Shown here: positions 24,044-35,149 of the stretch, piece after piece | Position numbering within the stretch: the stretch's first letter is position 1 | How the letters are laid out: the number at the start of each line of letters is the position of its first letter | Origin: Vandiemenella viatica | Taxonomy: Eukaryota > Arthropoda > Insecta > Orthoptera > Morabidae | Reading direction: 5' to 3' | Assembly (NCBI GenBank): GCA_031002005.1 | Contig: CM061914.1 | Location: forward strand, 13,626,148-13,690,147 | Length of the DNA stretch: 64,000 nucleotides | Notes under the pieces: model-generated | What the model was told of the DNA's origin: nothing | The model's database searches: none | The model's input: only the letters and a program-made list of their open reading frames with translations | Translations under genes and position numbers: made by a program

Positions 24044-24735
24044 ATGGAAAATAAGAATTAACCTGAACTTACGCTAACTTATTCCACCTTCATGATAGTG
24101 TTTTTGTTAAGGCTTGTGTGTGCGTTAATGTGTCTGATACGTTATGTCAGCACCTTTGATCGCATTGAGTTCTGTGATGCACACATAGTTTCCTTTTATT
24201 CTTTGCTCACCCTATCATGATTGGAAGATTGTATCCGTTGTGAATACTTATCACATAGTTTTCCTAACCTTTGCCCCTTTGATCGATAACATCTGTAGTT
24301 TTCATCCTTTGCACTCCCTGACGGTAATGTGATGTGTGTGTTGGAGGGGCCGTGCAGATTTGTCTGGGAAATGTCGCTACATCCGAAACATATATTTTTG
24401 TACATATATGACACTTTTCTGTAGCCAGTTGTGGAAATGAAAACACATCATATAGTTGGGCACTGCACTCTGTGGTGCACGCAGGTGTAATTGTCATGTC
24501 AACCAACGACATCTTGTTTTGGAAGGATATTACGTAATTTTGGTAATATTTTATATATTTTAATCTTTTTTTACCGATTTTCATGAAATTTAAGGGAATT
24601 TATGAGATTTTCATGCTTCTTACTGAAACTGTATATTTTTTCATGAAATTATGCTTCTCTCTTGCTCCCTGTAATGCTCGATACTTTGTTCTTTTTCTCT
24701 GACTGGTCGGTTTTCATAATTATGACACAACAGAA
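24044..24735. other. Unassigned inner segment of the right arm
   Basis: Mirror of 23,187-23,879 with very few differences (for example a C-to-T change that turns a Thr codon into Ile in one small frame). No function assigned. Confidence 0.4.
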
Positions 24736-25070
24736 TTGGGGATTCACACCGGTATCCTCCTGAACGAGAGACCACCGAGGATCATAGAATGGTCAAAGGA
24801 AGTGTTTACCATCAGTAAAGTGAAATTAACAAATCCTGTAACTTATTTGCTTAAAGACTATCAGGGTAAAGATATTGCAGGAGCATTTTACCAGCAAGAA
24901 TTACAACTAACAAAACTTACAAGTACATTTTTTTTTTTTTTTTATCTTTTTTTTTTTTTTTGGTCGAACGAGTGATAAAGAGAAGGAAAAATATGATCTT
25001 GGTGAAGTGGTTGGGTTTTGATAAATCACATAACACGTGGATTCATAAAAATGATTTATTTAAAATGTAA
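24736..25070 (+). pseudogene. Polinton-type integrase, C-terminal chromodomain fragment (right arm)
   Basis: Mirror of the left-arm fragment: EWSKEVFTISKV through AGAFYQQELQL, a long T run at about 24,929-24,961 that breaks the frame, then KWLGFDKSHNTWIHKND and a stop at 25,068-25,070. Differences from the left arm include one Thr/Lys and one Lys/Asn change and a different T-run length. The catalytic domain is absent here too. Confidence 0.75.
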
Positions 25071-25124
25071 AATACATTTTTTTTCCTTAATAAATAAACT
25101 TATTTTTTCTAACAATTGTGTTTT

Positions 25125-25505
25125 TTTTTTCCTTCAATTACGTTAATATAATGCAAATGAGCATACAGCTCAGCAAACTTACAATCTATGTACAGCATTA
25201 CTTCTGTACACTTAGCCTATTTTACAATTTTTTTTTTCCCGATTACGTTAATATAAAGCAAATGAGCATGTAACTCAGCAAACTTACAATCTATGTACAG
25301 CAATAATTTCTTGTGTACACTTAGTCTATTTTACAATGTTTTTTTTTCTTCAATTACGTTAATATAATGCAAATGAGCATACAGCTCAGCAACCTTACAA
25401 TCTACGTACAGCATTTCTTCTGTACACTTAGTCTATTTTACAATGTTTTTTTTCCGATTACGTTAATATAATGCAAATGAGCCTACGGCTCAGCAAACAA
25501 AATGT
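25125..25505 (-). repeat. 3' tandem array (right arm)
   Basis: Four units mirror 22,422-22,800, reading CTCAGCAAAC or CTCAGCAACC on the plus strand. Homopolymer lengths differ slightly between arms. Confidence 0.9.
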
Positions 25506-25699
25506 CATACAAAGCAATTCAGCAGCACTCCCCCAGCAGCCGAGATTTTATGCAGCATCCTAACTTATCTACATATTTCCAACATTGATAAACTGAGATT
25601 TTACAGAGTCCTAACTTATCTACATATTTACAAAATTGATTTTACTAGTGTACATATTTACAAACTAGAAACAAGGATAAACGGTATTTTACAAAACAT

Positions 25700-28600
25700 T
25701 CACACATTATTTACAGACTTGTGCCCCCACGGGAGGGTCTCTATCCCGTCGGGGAAAATATACCGCTTATCGTCCGTTCTAGACAGACCCAGTTTGGATA
25801 TTTGAACAGTATTTACAACGTGCAGAGTTGATGTGATCCTTTGCTGCAGATGGTACCTGGGTGTTTCACCATGGAGGCAATTTATGTAATCCTCCATCTG
25901 CAGCTTTCGAGTGACTGAGCCAGCCAAACCTTTAGCCCGTCTAGAGGTCTGGTCTGTCTCGAGCCGGAATGCATACATTTTTGCCCTTAACCCCGCATAC
26001 TCCGCAATCAGGGTACCATTCGCTTCGTCCTTCATAACACCAACAACCTTTTCATTGTGGGACTCTATCCCATAACGGTTGCCGGTGCTATACCCAGACG
26101 TGTCGAACTCCTCCCTGTTGCGTCGCATCACTTCATATGGATCGCAGTTCCGCACCAAGTAGATGAAGCTGTCTGTATCCATATATAGCAATTTAGGGCT
26201 TCTAAACTGAGGAATGGCAAATTCATAATGAAATCTGTACATCCTCAGTTTAGACAGGTCAAGAATGCACATTCCGACATACACAGGTTTATTAAAAACT
26301 ATCCTAGCTTTCGCCATTCTCCACGGCCACAAAGTTCTTGTTGAAAACTGTTACTTGCTTTAAAGTGTGGTGAAGCTATGTGTTTGCGGGCACCGCGGCG
26401 GCCCACCCAACCTGTACACAATTTCACGTCGCGGTGTTTTCGAATGTTCTCCATAGTCTTGCCGAAAATTGAATTGTTCATCAGTTTAGTAAAAATCTCT
26501 CTCGAAATCTGTTTTGGCGTCACGGCGAGAACACGTATTGAGAGATATGTATTCTTTCAACCACGGTGACTGATTGAAAGATATTACCCGGTGTATTTCG
26601 GTCACCTGCAGCCCCAAGCCTACACATTGCTGGAGGACTCGGTAATGGAGAACATACCGTACCTTGTTCTCCAGTGTGGTCATCAGCTTGGGGAGGGTAG
26701 AACCTTCTGGGGCTTTGTGGTCTGGACATGGCGGCAGGTCTGCTAAAACGTCGTGTTTATCCTGAGGAATCGTAAGGTCTACCTCCAATACGAACCCCCT
26801 AGGTGAGTCAGCTGCAACGCTCATGAAATCTATGCTAGCAATCTCTTTAGCCGATAGCCATTGAAACCCACCAGAGGGTAGATACTCCGACATGGCCCAG
26901 CCGTAAAGATTGTTTACGTCGAAGTACATTATAAAATCTTCAGACGCCTCGCGGTTGTACTCCGGCATGTACCGGTTATTTGCCTTCGCATACCTGTGGA
27001 CGCACTGGCAAATACCTCCGCGAATACCTCGTTCGAAAAAGAGCAGCATGTCGATATCCGTCAGAAGGTCCAGTTCGACACGCGTGCTCCTTAACATAGC
27101 CTGCCACGAAAGGCCTGGGGATGTGAAATAGTGGGCGGGGTCCAGGGTGTACTTCCCCAAACATACACTCCTAAATTTCTCAAACAGATCTGCAAGTAAC
27201 CGCACATCTGTGTCCATGTACAGACTTGCATATTCGCCCAAAGTCTTGATCTGGAAGGTCCGCCACACCTTTGTCGCGTGTTCGTAATCTTCATCAGAAA
27301 TGTGTGACTCCGACAACGAACTGTAGAATTTTGATTTTGGAGGAAGCGTGGCCTCGGTGAGCTTATCCCACGAATCCATGTATTCGTAAGGGAAGACACC
27401 TTTCCGTTTAACTAATTGGAACTTCTCGGGGTCGGTGAAATGAGCACTAGTAATGTCCATGTCGTCCGTCCTCAAGGGTTCCAACCAGTTTATCTAATGG
27501 GAGCTGCATGAACCGGTATGAGTCCAGAAACCTTAACGTGATTGAAGTGTATTCAATCTTTTTCGAAAAAGAAATATAACGTTCTGTGTTGATGGGAAGC
27601 ACGTCCATTCCTTCGGAATCGAGTTTTGATAATGCCATTACAATGAAATGAGCATCATACCCAGAAAGATTGTGAAAGAAAATGGGTATGTACTTTTTAG
27701 TCTTATACTGCAAATTGCAATCATTATGTGCAGCCCCCCTAAATTCACCTGTGATATGACAATGATCGCGGACCTTGACAGTCCCCGGTTCAATGTCTTT
27801 CTCGCAGATGTGGCATACCGTAGCATCAGCAAACTTTGCTTCTTGCTCATCTGTCATTACAAGAGGAATGCACTTCTTGTAAATTTTATCAACTTTCTTG
27901 GCAAGTTTGACGAGTTCATCAACAAGCCAATTTTCGGGATTTTTTCCCCTGAAGGAGTTGAAACGCGACAGACTAGGTACGAGTGGACAAACGACCTGGT
28001 ATGCGGCAGCGAAAGGGACATGTTTCTGGACTAAAGTAGTGTGAGAGGCGTTGGGTGGGGGACTGCATGAATCATAAGGTAGCAATAAACTTTCAAAGTC
28101 CGCGTAAACGACGACGGGTACACGCTGCTTGGTGCACAAAATCCTTAAACTTTAAAGTTTTATCGTCGTCGCCGGGTAAATCCACTCTTACAGGATCAAC
28201 CCTTGCACAGTCAATCTCGTGGCGGTCCAGGAGATCTTTGCGTCCAAAATGTTGCAGACATCTAGTCACAAATAAATATAGCACGGTTTTTCTTTAGTTA
28301 ATGACGATTTGACTAACGCCGACAAGTTGTGAATCCAACAGTAATGGAATTTTTTCCCACTGCCGTCGGTAATCATCAACATGTTTATGTGGTGAACGCG
28401 TTTGTCTGCAGTGTGATGGAGGGCCCCGGAAACTACATGTTTACCTTTAACTTCATCCAGACCGAAAACATTTACAGAATAGTCTGGATTTTGCCTCTCA
28501 AATTTAGAAATGTCAGAGAGTTTTACCGGAAACTCAATACCTGAAAAATCGAGGGGATAGAGTGAACGTACTTTCTTATATTTGCTAACCCTTGTAGGTT

Positions 28601-30235
28601 TTTTGCTTAGCGCCTTTACGTGATATGCAAGAATTGTCCATAGAAAGCACAACTCGTCATTCTTGTTTTCAACATTGATGACAGCATTCTTTCTACAGAT
28701 ATCAAGTGGCAGAGCAACATAGGAAGACCCACGATAGAAAGGTTGAAAATTAGAAATGCTAATGTCGAGGGATTCTATTCTATCGAGAGTTTTGCCACTT
28801 GTCCTTTCTTGAAACTCACACAATTTTACTCTGAGCTCCGACTTCACATATTTTTCATACCAATCCGACAGGCAAGTGCTGGTTGTGACCTCACGCATTT
28901 TAGTTAACAAGCACATACGGGCGGTTTCCAAAATCATTTCCTTCTGTATTTTATATGTGTTAATCAGTCCAACCTGCACCTTTACAGATGGGGAGGACCG
29001 ATTATCCACAATTTCGCGAACTTTACCGGCAACAAGTTTAAAGCAAGCATCAATGAAATTCATTGGCTCAATAAAATTTTGAGAATTTGAAATTGTCCCG
29101 GAATAAATTCTATTTTTAAATGCACTAAGCCTGTCTTCAAGGACTAAGCGCGAAACTGCTGGCTCACCCATCGTTGCTGCCTGATCATGACTGCATAAGG
29201 CTGCCCCTGCACCGGCATACTGCCGACTTGGCCCGGGCGAAGGACCGGCGGACTGGCGGCTGGAGCCGGGCGATGGGCCGGCATACTGCCGGCTGGGCCC
29301 CGGCGATGGGTCGGCATACTGCCGGCTGGAGCCGGGCGATGGACCGGCGTACTGGCGGCTGGAGCCGGGCGATGGGCGGCTGGAGCCGGGCGATGGTCGG
29401 CTGGGCCCCGGCGATGGGTCGGCATACTGTCGGCTGGGCCCCGGCGATGGGCTGTTGAAGTGGTGGCTGAGTCCGGGCGATGGGTTGTTGAAGTGGCGGC
29501 TGGGGGACCCGGCTGCTGCTGTGGCGGGCGGCCGGCTAGGTTCCGACTGTCTCCCATGGTCGCCATATTGGTGGCGGTACTGCCTCGTTGGCCGGGCGTC
29601 CCTCTGAAATCATAAAAAAGAAGAAAAAATATTTTAGTATCATGAAAAAACATAATTTTGTAAGCATAAAATAATATAGGTAAATTACTGATGTACTGGA
29701 CTTACCGATATTCCAGTGTGCTGGTGGTTGCGGTGGTGGCTGGAGTTGGCGGTACATCCACGTCAATATTTGGGACGTCAATGCTCCATTGTGAGCAATC
29801 ACAAGCTCTTTTTGGGCTACTTAATTCCTGAGAAGAATTACCCTTACGCTTCTCTGGACGTGATGGTTCATCTGAAAAAGAAAAAAAATGTATTAGCAAT
29901 AGTTATAAAGACATGGAAAAAAATAATCTATAGATAAATACGTACTGAAATAAAAAAGGTCACTGCAGGAAATATCCAAATCACCTGCGAACAAATAAAT
30001 TAATAATATAGACTACTGCTTCAGCACTATACATTTTTCATAAATCTAGTTACTTTAAAAAAATATTATCATTACCGAAATCATCCTCAGCGAGAATTTC
30101 ATCAAAGTCTGAAGCAGAGAAAAAAAAAAACCTCATCAGTATATGTGAAAGAATTTAAAACAGCCAGAAATCAGGTTAAATATCAATAATTTACTTACCA
30201 ATATCGGCGAATAAGCTAAGATCCTCAGAAGACAT
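25700..30235 (-). pseudogene. Protein-primed family-B DNA polymerase, five exons, frameshifted (right arm)
   Basis: Mirror of the left gene: exons 30,235-30,199, 30,108-30,076, 29,984-29,946, 29,871-29,706 and 29,603-25,700, with the same splice sites. It lacks the piggyBac. Compared with the left arm it carries single-base insertions near 29,741, 29,548, 28,285, 28,264, 28,127, 27,467, 26,489, 26,361 and 26,316, plus an in-frame 3-bp difference in exon 4. All polymerase motifs are present but spread over five frames. Amino-acid changes between arms are few (for example T/P, K/E, Q/K). If the insertions are assembly errors, this copy would be the uninterrupted one. Confidence 0.85.
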
Positions 30236-30273
30236 TGTGATGATCGAAGTGCTCAGCTCGGCCGCTCAGAGAA

Positions 30274-30311
30274 GACTGGATGGCAGAAGGGGGGTCTCTG
30301 CCCTATTTATA
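30274..30311 (-). promoter_or_regulatory. Core promoter of the right PolB gene (TATA + Inr)
   Basis: TATAAATA on the minus strand at 30,311-30,304 and CCAGTC at 30,279-30,274, with the same spacing to the ATG at 30,235 as in the left arm. Confidence 0.8.
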
Positions 30312-30390
30312 CACGAGTCTGGAGCCTTGGCGTGAGAACGCAGTGCGTGGGAAAACGGCGCCCTCCGATAATTAATGGCTTCCGGGTGTG

Positions 30391-30676
30391 GCGCAGCTGT
30401 GCGCGGCGGCGCGGGAGCCTTTGATAGCGTGGGAAGAGCTTGGCGTGAGAACGCAGTGCGTCCCCCGATGATAAATGTGGCGCAGCTGTGCGCGGCGGCG
30501 CGGGAGCCTTTGATAGCGTGGGAAGAGCTTGGCGTGAGAACGCAGTGCGTCCCCCGATGATAAATGTGGCGCAGCTGTGCGCGGCGGCGCGGGAGCCTTT
30601 GATAGCGTGGGAAGAGCTTGGCGTGAGAACGCAGTGCGTCCCCCGATGATAAATGTGGCGCAGCTGTGCGCGGCGG
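30391..30676 (-). repeat. 89-bp tandem array upstream of the right PolB gene (three units)
   Basis: GCGCAGCTGTGCGCGGCGG recurs at 30,391, 30,480, 30,569 and 30,658, giving three full 89-bp units against two in the left arm. The extra unit opens a longer mirror-frame ORF that has no independent support. Confidence 0.9.
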
Positions 30677-30921
30677 CCGGCTGCAAGGGGAGCGATAATT
30701 AATGGCCTTGTTGATAGGTGTTGACATGACTAATGGCTTCCGCCTGCGCGACTGGCGAACACCTGCGCGACGTGGGCGGCGGGGAGGGGGGTTTCAAGGT
30801 CGGCGGAAGGGTATCAGGTTACAAGGAGGGGAGGGGAGGGGGGGGAAACTGGCAACGGAAGCAGGTCCATATGAAATACATGGGGGAAAAACTGGCAACG
30901 GACACAGGTATTAACACTACT

Positions 30922-30927
30922 ATTAAT
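30922..30927 (+). repeat. Right 6-bp target-site duplication ATTAAT
   Basis: Follows the right terminus ...CACTACT and is identical to 15,309-15,314. The unoccupied copy B reads ATTAAC at 32,792-32,797 in the same context. Confidence 0.8.
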
Positions 30928-31892
30928 AGAGGTAGGTTTTAAATACGGACAGGAACGATCGCGTTATCGTGTAACTGTTTCAAAGGTCATACATTCGAAC
31001 TAGCTTAAATACGAACTTGTCTTGTATTTGACCTTTAAAGTTCACACTGGATTTTTTTTTTTTTAAAAGTCCTGTTTGCTTCGAAAGCATCACATTGTTT
31101 ACTATAGAGACAGGGAAAACATTCATAATGTAAACATTGGTCATAGTATCTGTGACCGTCAGAGAACTTAATACACATTCCATATTATGAAACAGTTAGA
31201 AACTCCAGAGAAATAAGTTGCCAGAATAGTCGATTCGGTGACACATTTGGTGCGATGTCCAATTAAAAGAACTTAATTACTCACATACAGCGAACATGAA
31301 TAAAGACCAATAACGAAAGTGGTCAGCAAAGTTCCTAAAAAGCAAATAAACTGTAATAAATAAATTTTGGTCACGCAACAACATTACTGAATGTTCTAAT
31401 TTAACTGAAATGACAATTGGTATTCGTGGTTACAGCAGAGATTATGAGTAATTTAATTTTTTTAACTTTTTTAATTTTCTTTAATTAGTAACATGTTACT
31501 GAAAAGCAGATTCACTTTTTTTTCAGCCGCAAAATGTATTAATTTTTTTAACTATGAAACTCTATGGAAAGCAAACTTAATGAATGTATTATGCCAATTA
31601 ATTTGGTAGCAGTTACTTAGTTATTAAATTGTAGACATAACCACGAATTCCTTCTAATGGTATCTCTGGTCGCTGTTTTGTGAGCGAAGGCTGACACGTG
31701 ACACCCTTCTCCAGCCAATAGCTATCGAGATGAGTAGGTGACCTTACGAAATTATATTGTAGATAATGTACATGTATAAGGACCACTACTACTACGTATG
31801 ATCCAGTGAGTAACATTGCCTACCTGTCCGGGTACCTCTGTCCATCAGTCGTCTTAGATATGCGACACTCTTTTTTTCTGTCTTAAGCCACG

Positions 31893-32095
31893 TCGACGTC
31901 GATGTCATTAGAGGCAGGAAAAGATTGGGGCAACGAACTAGAAGGAATTTGGCCATGGCATTTTGAAGGAACCATCCAGCATACGCCTGGAGTGATTTGA
32001 GGAAAGCATGGAAAAGTCAAATCTCGATGGCTGGACGGAGATTCGAACCCACGTCCTCACAGACCACACACAGTGGGACACTCTCGAAAGAGCCA
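31893..32095 (-). mobile_element. Divergent tRNA-derived SINE, reverse orientation
   Basis: GGAATTTGGCCATGGCATTT, TGGAGTGATTTGAGG and GAGATTCGAACCCACGTCCT blocks follow family order in reverse. The copy is more diverged than the family A copies, and the head beyond the B box is degraded. Confidence 0.75.
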
Positions 32096-32621
32096 CACCC
32101 ACAGTGTGAGTCCCACCAGGTATTACAATGTTCTGTGGCAGAATGAATGCACTATTTTTTTTTTGTCTTTGTTGTTGATTTGTTTGAGAAATGCTGCTAG
32201 TAATGTCTGTTGAGTTCTATTGTTGATGATAAGTCAATGAAACATAATATCTCAGATGTTCTTAGAGCACGAGAAGGTTTGTACAGTTACTGAAGAGTGA
32301 GTATTCTTTACAGTTTTCGTTGCACTTGTAGATATTTCTCATAACATAAAAGAGAGGAAGGTAAGGTGCTATGTAGTGCTCAATGCAGCGTTTCTCTAGG
32401 AAAGACAAGAAGACGGTTACCGATATCAGATCAGTCACACGCGTGGAAAAAACAACCAACCTCAAATGGCAGTGGGGCCAACTGCGAAAGACGAATATTT
32501 TCAAAACTCGAGTCCGAGAGATCGTTGGAGACCAACAGCGCTGAGGTAAAGTCAGGGTGGCTGGAGGTAAGCAGGACTCGACACCGTCGTATCTGTCTGC
32601 GCTGATAACTCTAAAACATCA

Positions 32622-33315
32622 CTAGTGTAAGCCCGTTACTTTTTTTTTTGTTATCGATACGCTCCTTGAATACTTCCAGTTTTTGGCGTAAAAGATTGTG
32701 ACAGGTTGACCTGAGCTAACCAGATACGAACTTGACCTGTGTTTCACTCTTAGGGTGAATAAAATCTCTTGAGCTGGAAGATCTCGGAAGTATTAACAGA
32801 CGTTGGTTTTAAACACGGGCAGGGATGATCACGCTATCGTCTAGTTCTTTGAAAGGTCGTAGACTCGAATTTGCTGAAATACAAATATGTTTTTGACACT
32901 AAAACTTCACTCTGCAAGATTTAAAAATTTCCTGTTTGTTTCGAAGTTGATTTTTTTATTATTATTATTTTGTTATTGAGGATGGACAATCATAATTCAG
33001 TCTTTCGTCATAATGTCTGTTACAGCCAGAGAACTGAAGTTTTTTTTATGCGTTTATTAACAACATGTTAATGAAACAACTTCCACCTTTTTTCAGCCGT
33101 ATAGTTAATCGATATTTTTTTAAACAGTGAAATGCAACGTGAAGCAAACTTAATGAATGTATTATGGCAATTAATTTGGTAGAAACTGCTTAGCTATTAA
33201 ATTGTGGACATAACCTCGAATTTCTTCTAATGATATCTCTGGTGGCTGTTGATTTACGAAGGAAGGCTGACACGTGACACCGTTCTCCAGCCAATAGCTA
33301 TCGAGGCGAATAACT
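32622..33315 (-). repeat. Helitron-ended host repeat, copy B (unoccupied site)
   Basis: Starts with the same CTAGTGTAAGCCCGT 3' end as copy A and runs colinearly with both flanks of the palindrome. At 32,787-32,805 it reads GGAAGTATTAACAGACGTTG uninterrupted, where copy A has ATTAAT, the 15.6 kb element and ATTAAT. The hairpin near its end is degenerate. Confidence 0.8.
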
Positions 33316-33639
33316 AAGTGTTTGAGCTTAGGATATTATACAGCAGATTCTGTACGAATGACAAATATGCGCGTGCCATTTGCTCTCCAACTTTTAGTTA
33401 TTTTAATTAGCAGCAAAAATACTTTTAAACTGAGTAGAGTGTTCCTCACAGAGGTTAATCAACCACATCTTGGTGTTCTAGATATTCTCAAGATACAGAC
33501 GCGACTCCTGAGACACCGCAGCCTTGTCTGCCTGTCGCAATTTGGCAGAGTTTCAGCGCTACGCATACTGTCAACTTCAGAGCTTTTCTCTCGACTCGAT
33601 ATCAAGGGACGCGCTGTCCACGCCAATACCGCATCAACG

Positions 33640-34160
33640 TTTCCAATTTAGAGGACCGACAATATCATGTTGACGCACGAAAGGGATGCTGTTGTAACCC
33701 ACACGTGGTGGATACATCTGTAGTGGAGCTGGCACAGAGATTAAAGGCCCGAACACGATCCAGCGCGGTGCCATAACATCCTGTGGTTACCAGTAGACTA
33801 GAATTACTCGCTCACATTTCAGCGACCACGGCAATAAGTGATCACAAAGCTGTGATTGCAACCATCACATTAATATCGAAAAGGGGGATTGTATACGGAT
33901 TCATTAAGGCCTCAAAGGAGTGTTTTAGAACTTATCTGACGAATAATTACCATACCTTCAAGTTAACAAGAGACACCGTTGAAGAGATGTGGCATCGATT
34001 TATATGTATACCTAGTCGGGGCAGGTATGGAAATACATATGACGAAACAGACAAAAGAGGAGGAGAATGGTCCACCTTGATATAGCCTACGCGTCAAGTG
34101 AAAACATTACTCAAAAACAAAGGAGGAAACACGCACGTTCAAGGAGGAAGGGGCGTCGTA
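33640..34160 (+). pseudogene. LINE APE-type endonuclease / linker relic
   Basis: Frames near 33,700-34,080 carry VDTSVVELAQRLKAR and, in another frame, LLAHISATTAISDHKAVIAT. The SDHKAV block resembles the catalytic C-terminal part of apurinic endonuclease domains of non-LTR retrotransposons. The following ~80 residues look like the EN-to-RT linker. Several frame breaks are present. An open frame at 33,322-33,651 just upstream is not recognised. Confidence 0.45.
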
Positions 34161-34260
34161 GTGACTTGGCTGAGTTAAGAGGACGTGTTAATATGCAATG
34201 CGTGAAGCCTTTAATGATTTCCGTTGCAGCTCTCTTTCTTACATACGAAAAGTCAATTCC

Positions 34261-34515
34261 TTTTTTTTTTTTTTTAACTGCTTTATGTCTCTCAACAGCG
34301 AGGTCTTTAGAGACGGGAAAGGATAGGGGGCAAGGATGGGGGCAAGGAATGGGAAGGAATTCGGCCATGTCCTTTTGAAGGAAGCATCCCGGCATTTGCC
34401 TGGAGTGATTTGGGAAACCATGGAAAACCCAAATCTGGATGCCGAACGGGGATTCGAACCGCCGTCCTCCCGAATGCGAGGCGAGAACGCTAACCGTTAC
34501 ACCGCCACGCTCGAT
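34261..34515 (-). mobile_element. tRNA-derived SINE (family A), full length with 13-bp TSD
   Basis: Reverse copy with a T run at 34,261-34,275, body, B box near 34,450 and A box near 34,495. The 13-bp direct repeat AAAAGTCAATTCC lies at 34,248-34,260 and 34,516-34,528, showing a recent insertion. Bases 34,530-35,120 after it contain only a short GGT run and a G-rich tract. Confidence 0.95.
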
Positions 34516-35149
34516 AAAAGTCAATTCCAGCGCTAATTCACGACGGTTTGGGGGTTAACGAAAGCCGCGATAAGGCTACCGTACCTAACACAGAATTAAA
34601 AAATTCATTCACTGATGATAATAAGGATCGCATACCCGTAGTGTGGAGTTAGAGATGGTTCTTTATGCATACATTAGGCTGCATGTATTGTAACTAGAGC
34701 TCCTGAAGAGGGGGAAAGTATCGGGTCCAGCTCGAGTCCCAGTAAGAATATTTTCAGAATACACTTTGGAAATCAGACCATTTCTGTCTGAGATATAATG
34801 TAAACTATAGGTAACAATGAAAGGAAAGAAATGCCACGAGGCAATATTAACATGGAAAGGACAGGTAAAATACGCCCAACACTCACCAAACTCTAAGGAA
34901 GGAGGACAGCAGCAACACAAAACAACACACACAAAAAGAAGAAAAAATATTTCGGGTGAAAATCACTTTTTCAAGTTAACAGAGGTGTGGCTGGTCTTGC
35001 GCAAGACTTGCTTTGGACGCAGCCACTCATAGAATGCAATAAACCGTCGAAGGTGGTGGTGGTGGTGGTGGGGGGAAATTATATTATAATGCGGGGGGGG
35101 GGGGCGAGGTTATAAGAAAGATTAAAATGGTTGAAAAAAATAATAGTAA

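Larger units (their letters stand above)
15315..30921. mobile_element. Palindromic Polinton/Maverick-type element (dimer of one element end)
   Basis: Left arm 15,315-23,879 and right arm 24,044-30,921 are reverse complements with few substitutions. Both outer ends read 5'-AGTAGTGTTAATACC inward, matching the 5'-AG convention of Polinton ends. Each arm holds an 89-bp array, promoter, five-exon PolB gene, 3' array, integrase tail and ~690 bp of unassigned sequence. No capsid, ATPase, protease or full integrase is present. Arm lengths differ mainly because of the piggyBac insertion in the left arm and one extra 89-bp unit in the right. Symmetry stops exactly at the ATTAAT duplications, which argues that the palindrome was integrated as a unit. 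Confidence 0.85.
15169..31740 (-). mobile_element. Helitron-ended host repeat, copy A, split by the palindromic element
   Basis: The minus-strand 3' end is at 15,169: a CCCGTG/CACGGG hairpin, then CTTACACTAG and a flanking T. Segments 15,169-15,308 and 30,928 to about 31,740 align in order and orientation with the uninterrupted copy B at 32,622-33,315, including GACAGGTTGA, CCTGTTTG, AATTAATTTGGTAG and GCCAATAGCTATCGAG blocks. Copy A also has ~250 bp near 31,190-31,430 not seen in copy B. The 5' end is not defined. Confidence 0.75.

Noticed and set aside
24264..24584. A conserved 106-codon gene mirrored in both inner arms (also 23,338-23,658)
   Set aside because: Its conservation only reflects the recent duplication. 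It has no recognisable domain, and overlapping frames are equally conserved.
15315..30921. The palindrome as a foldback chimera of a single sequencing read
   Set aside because: A read foldback would mirror the flanks too and give equal arms. Here the flanks differ, a 1.8 kb insertion sits in one arm only, array copy number differs, and symmetry stops at a 6-bp direct repeat.
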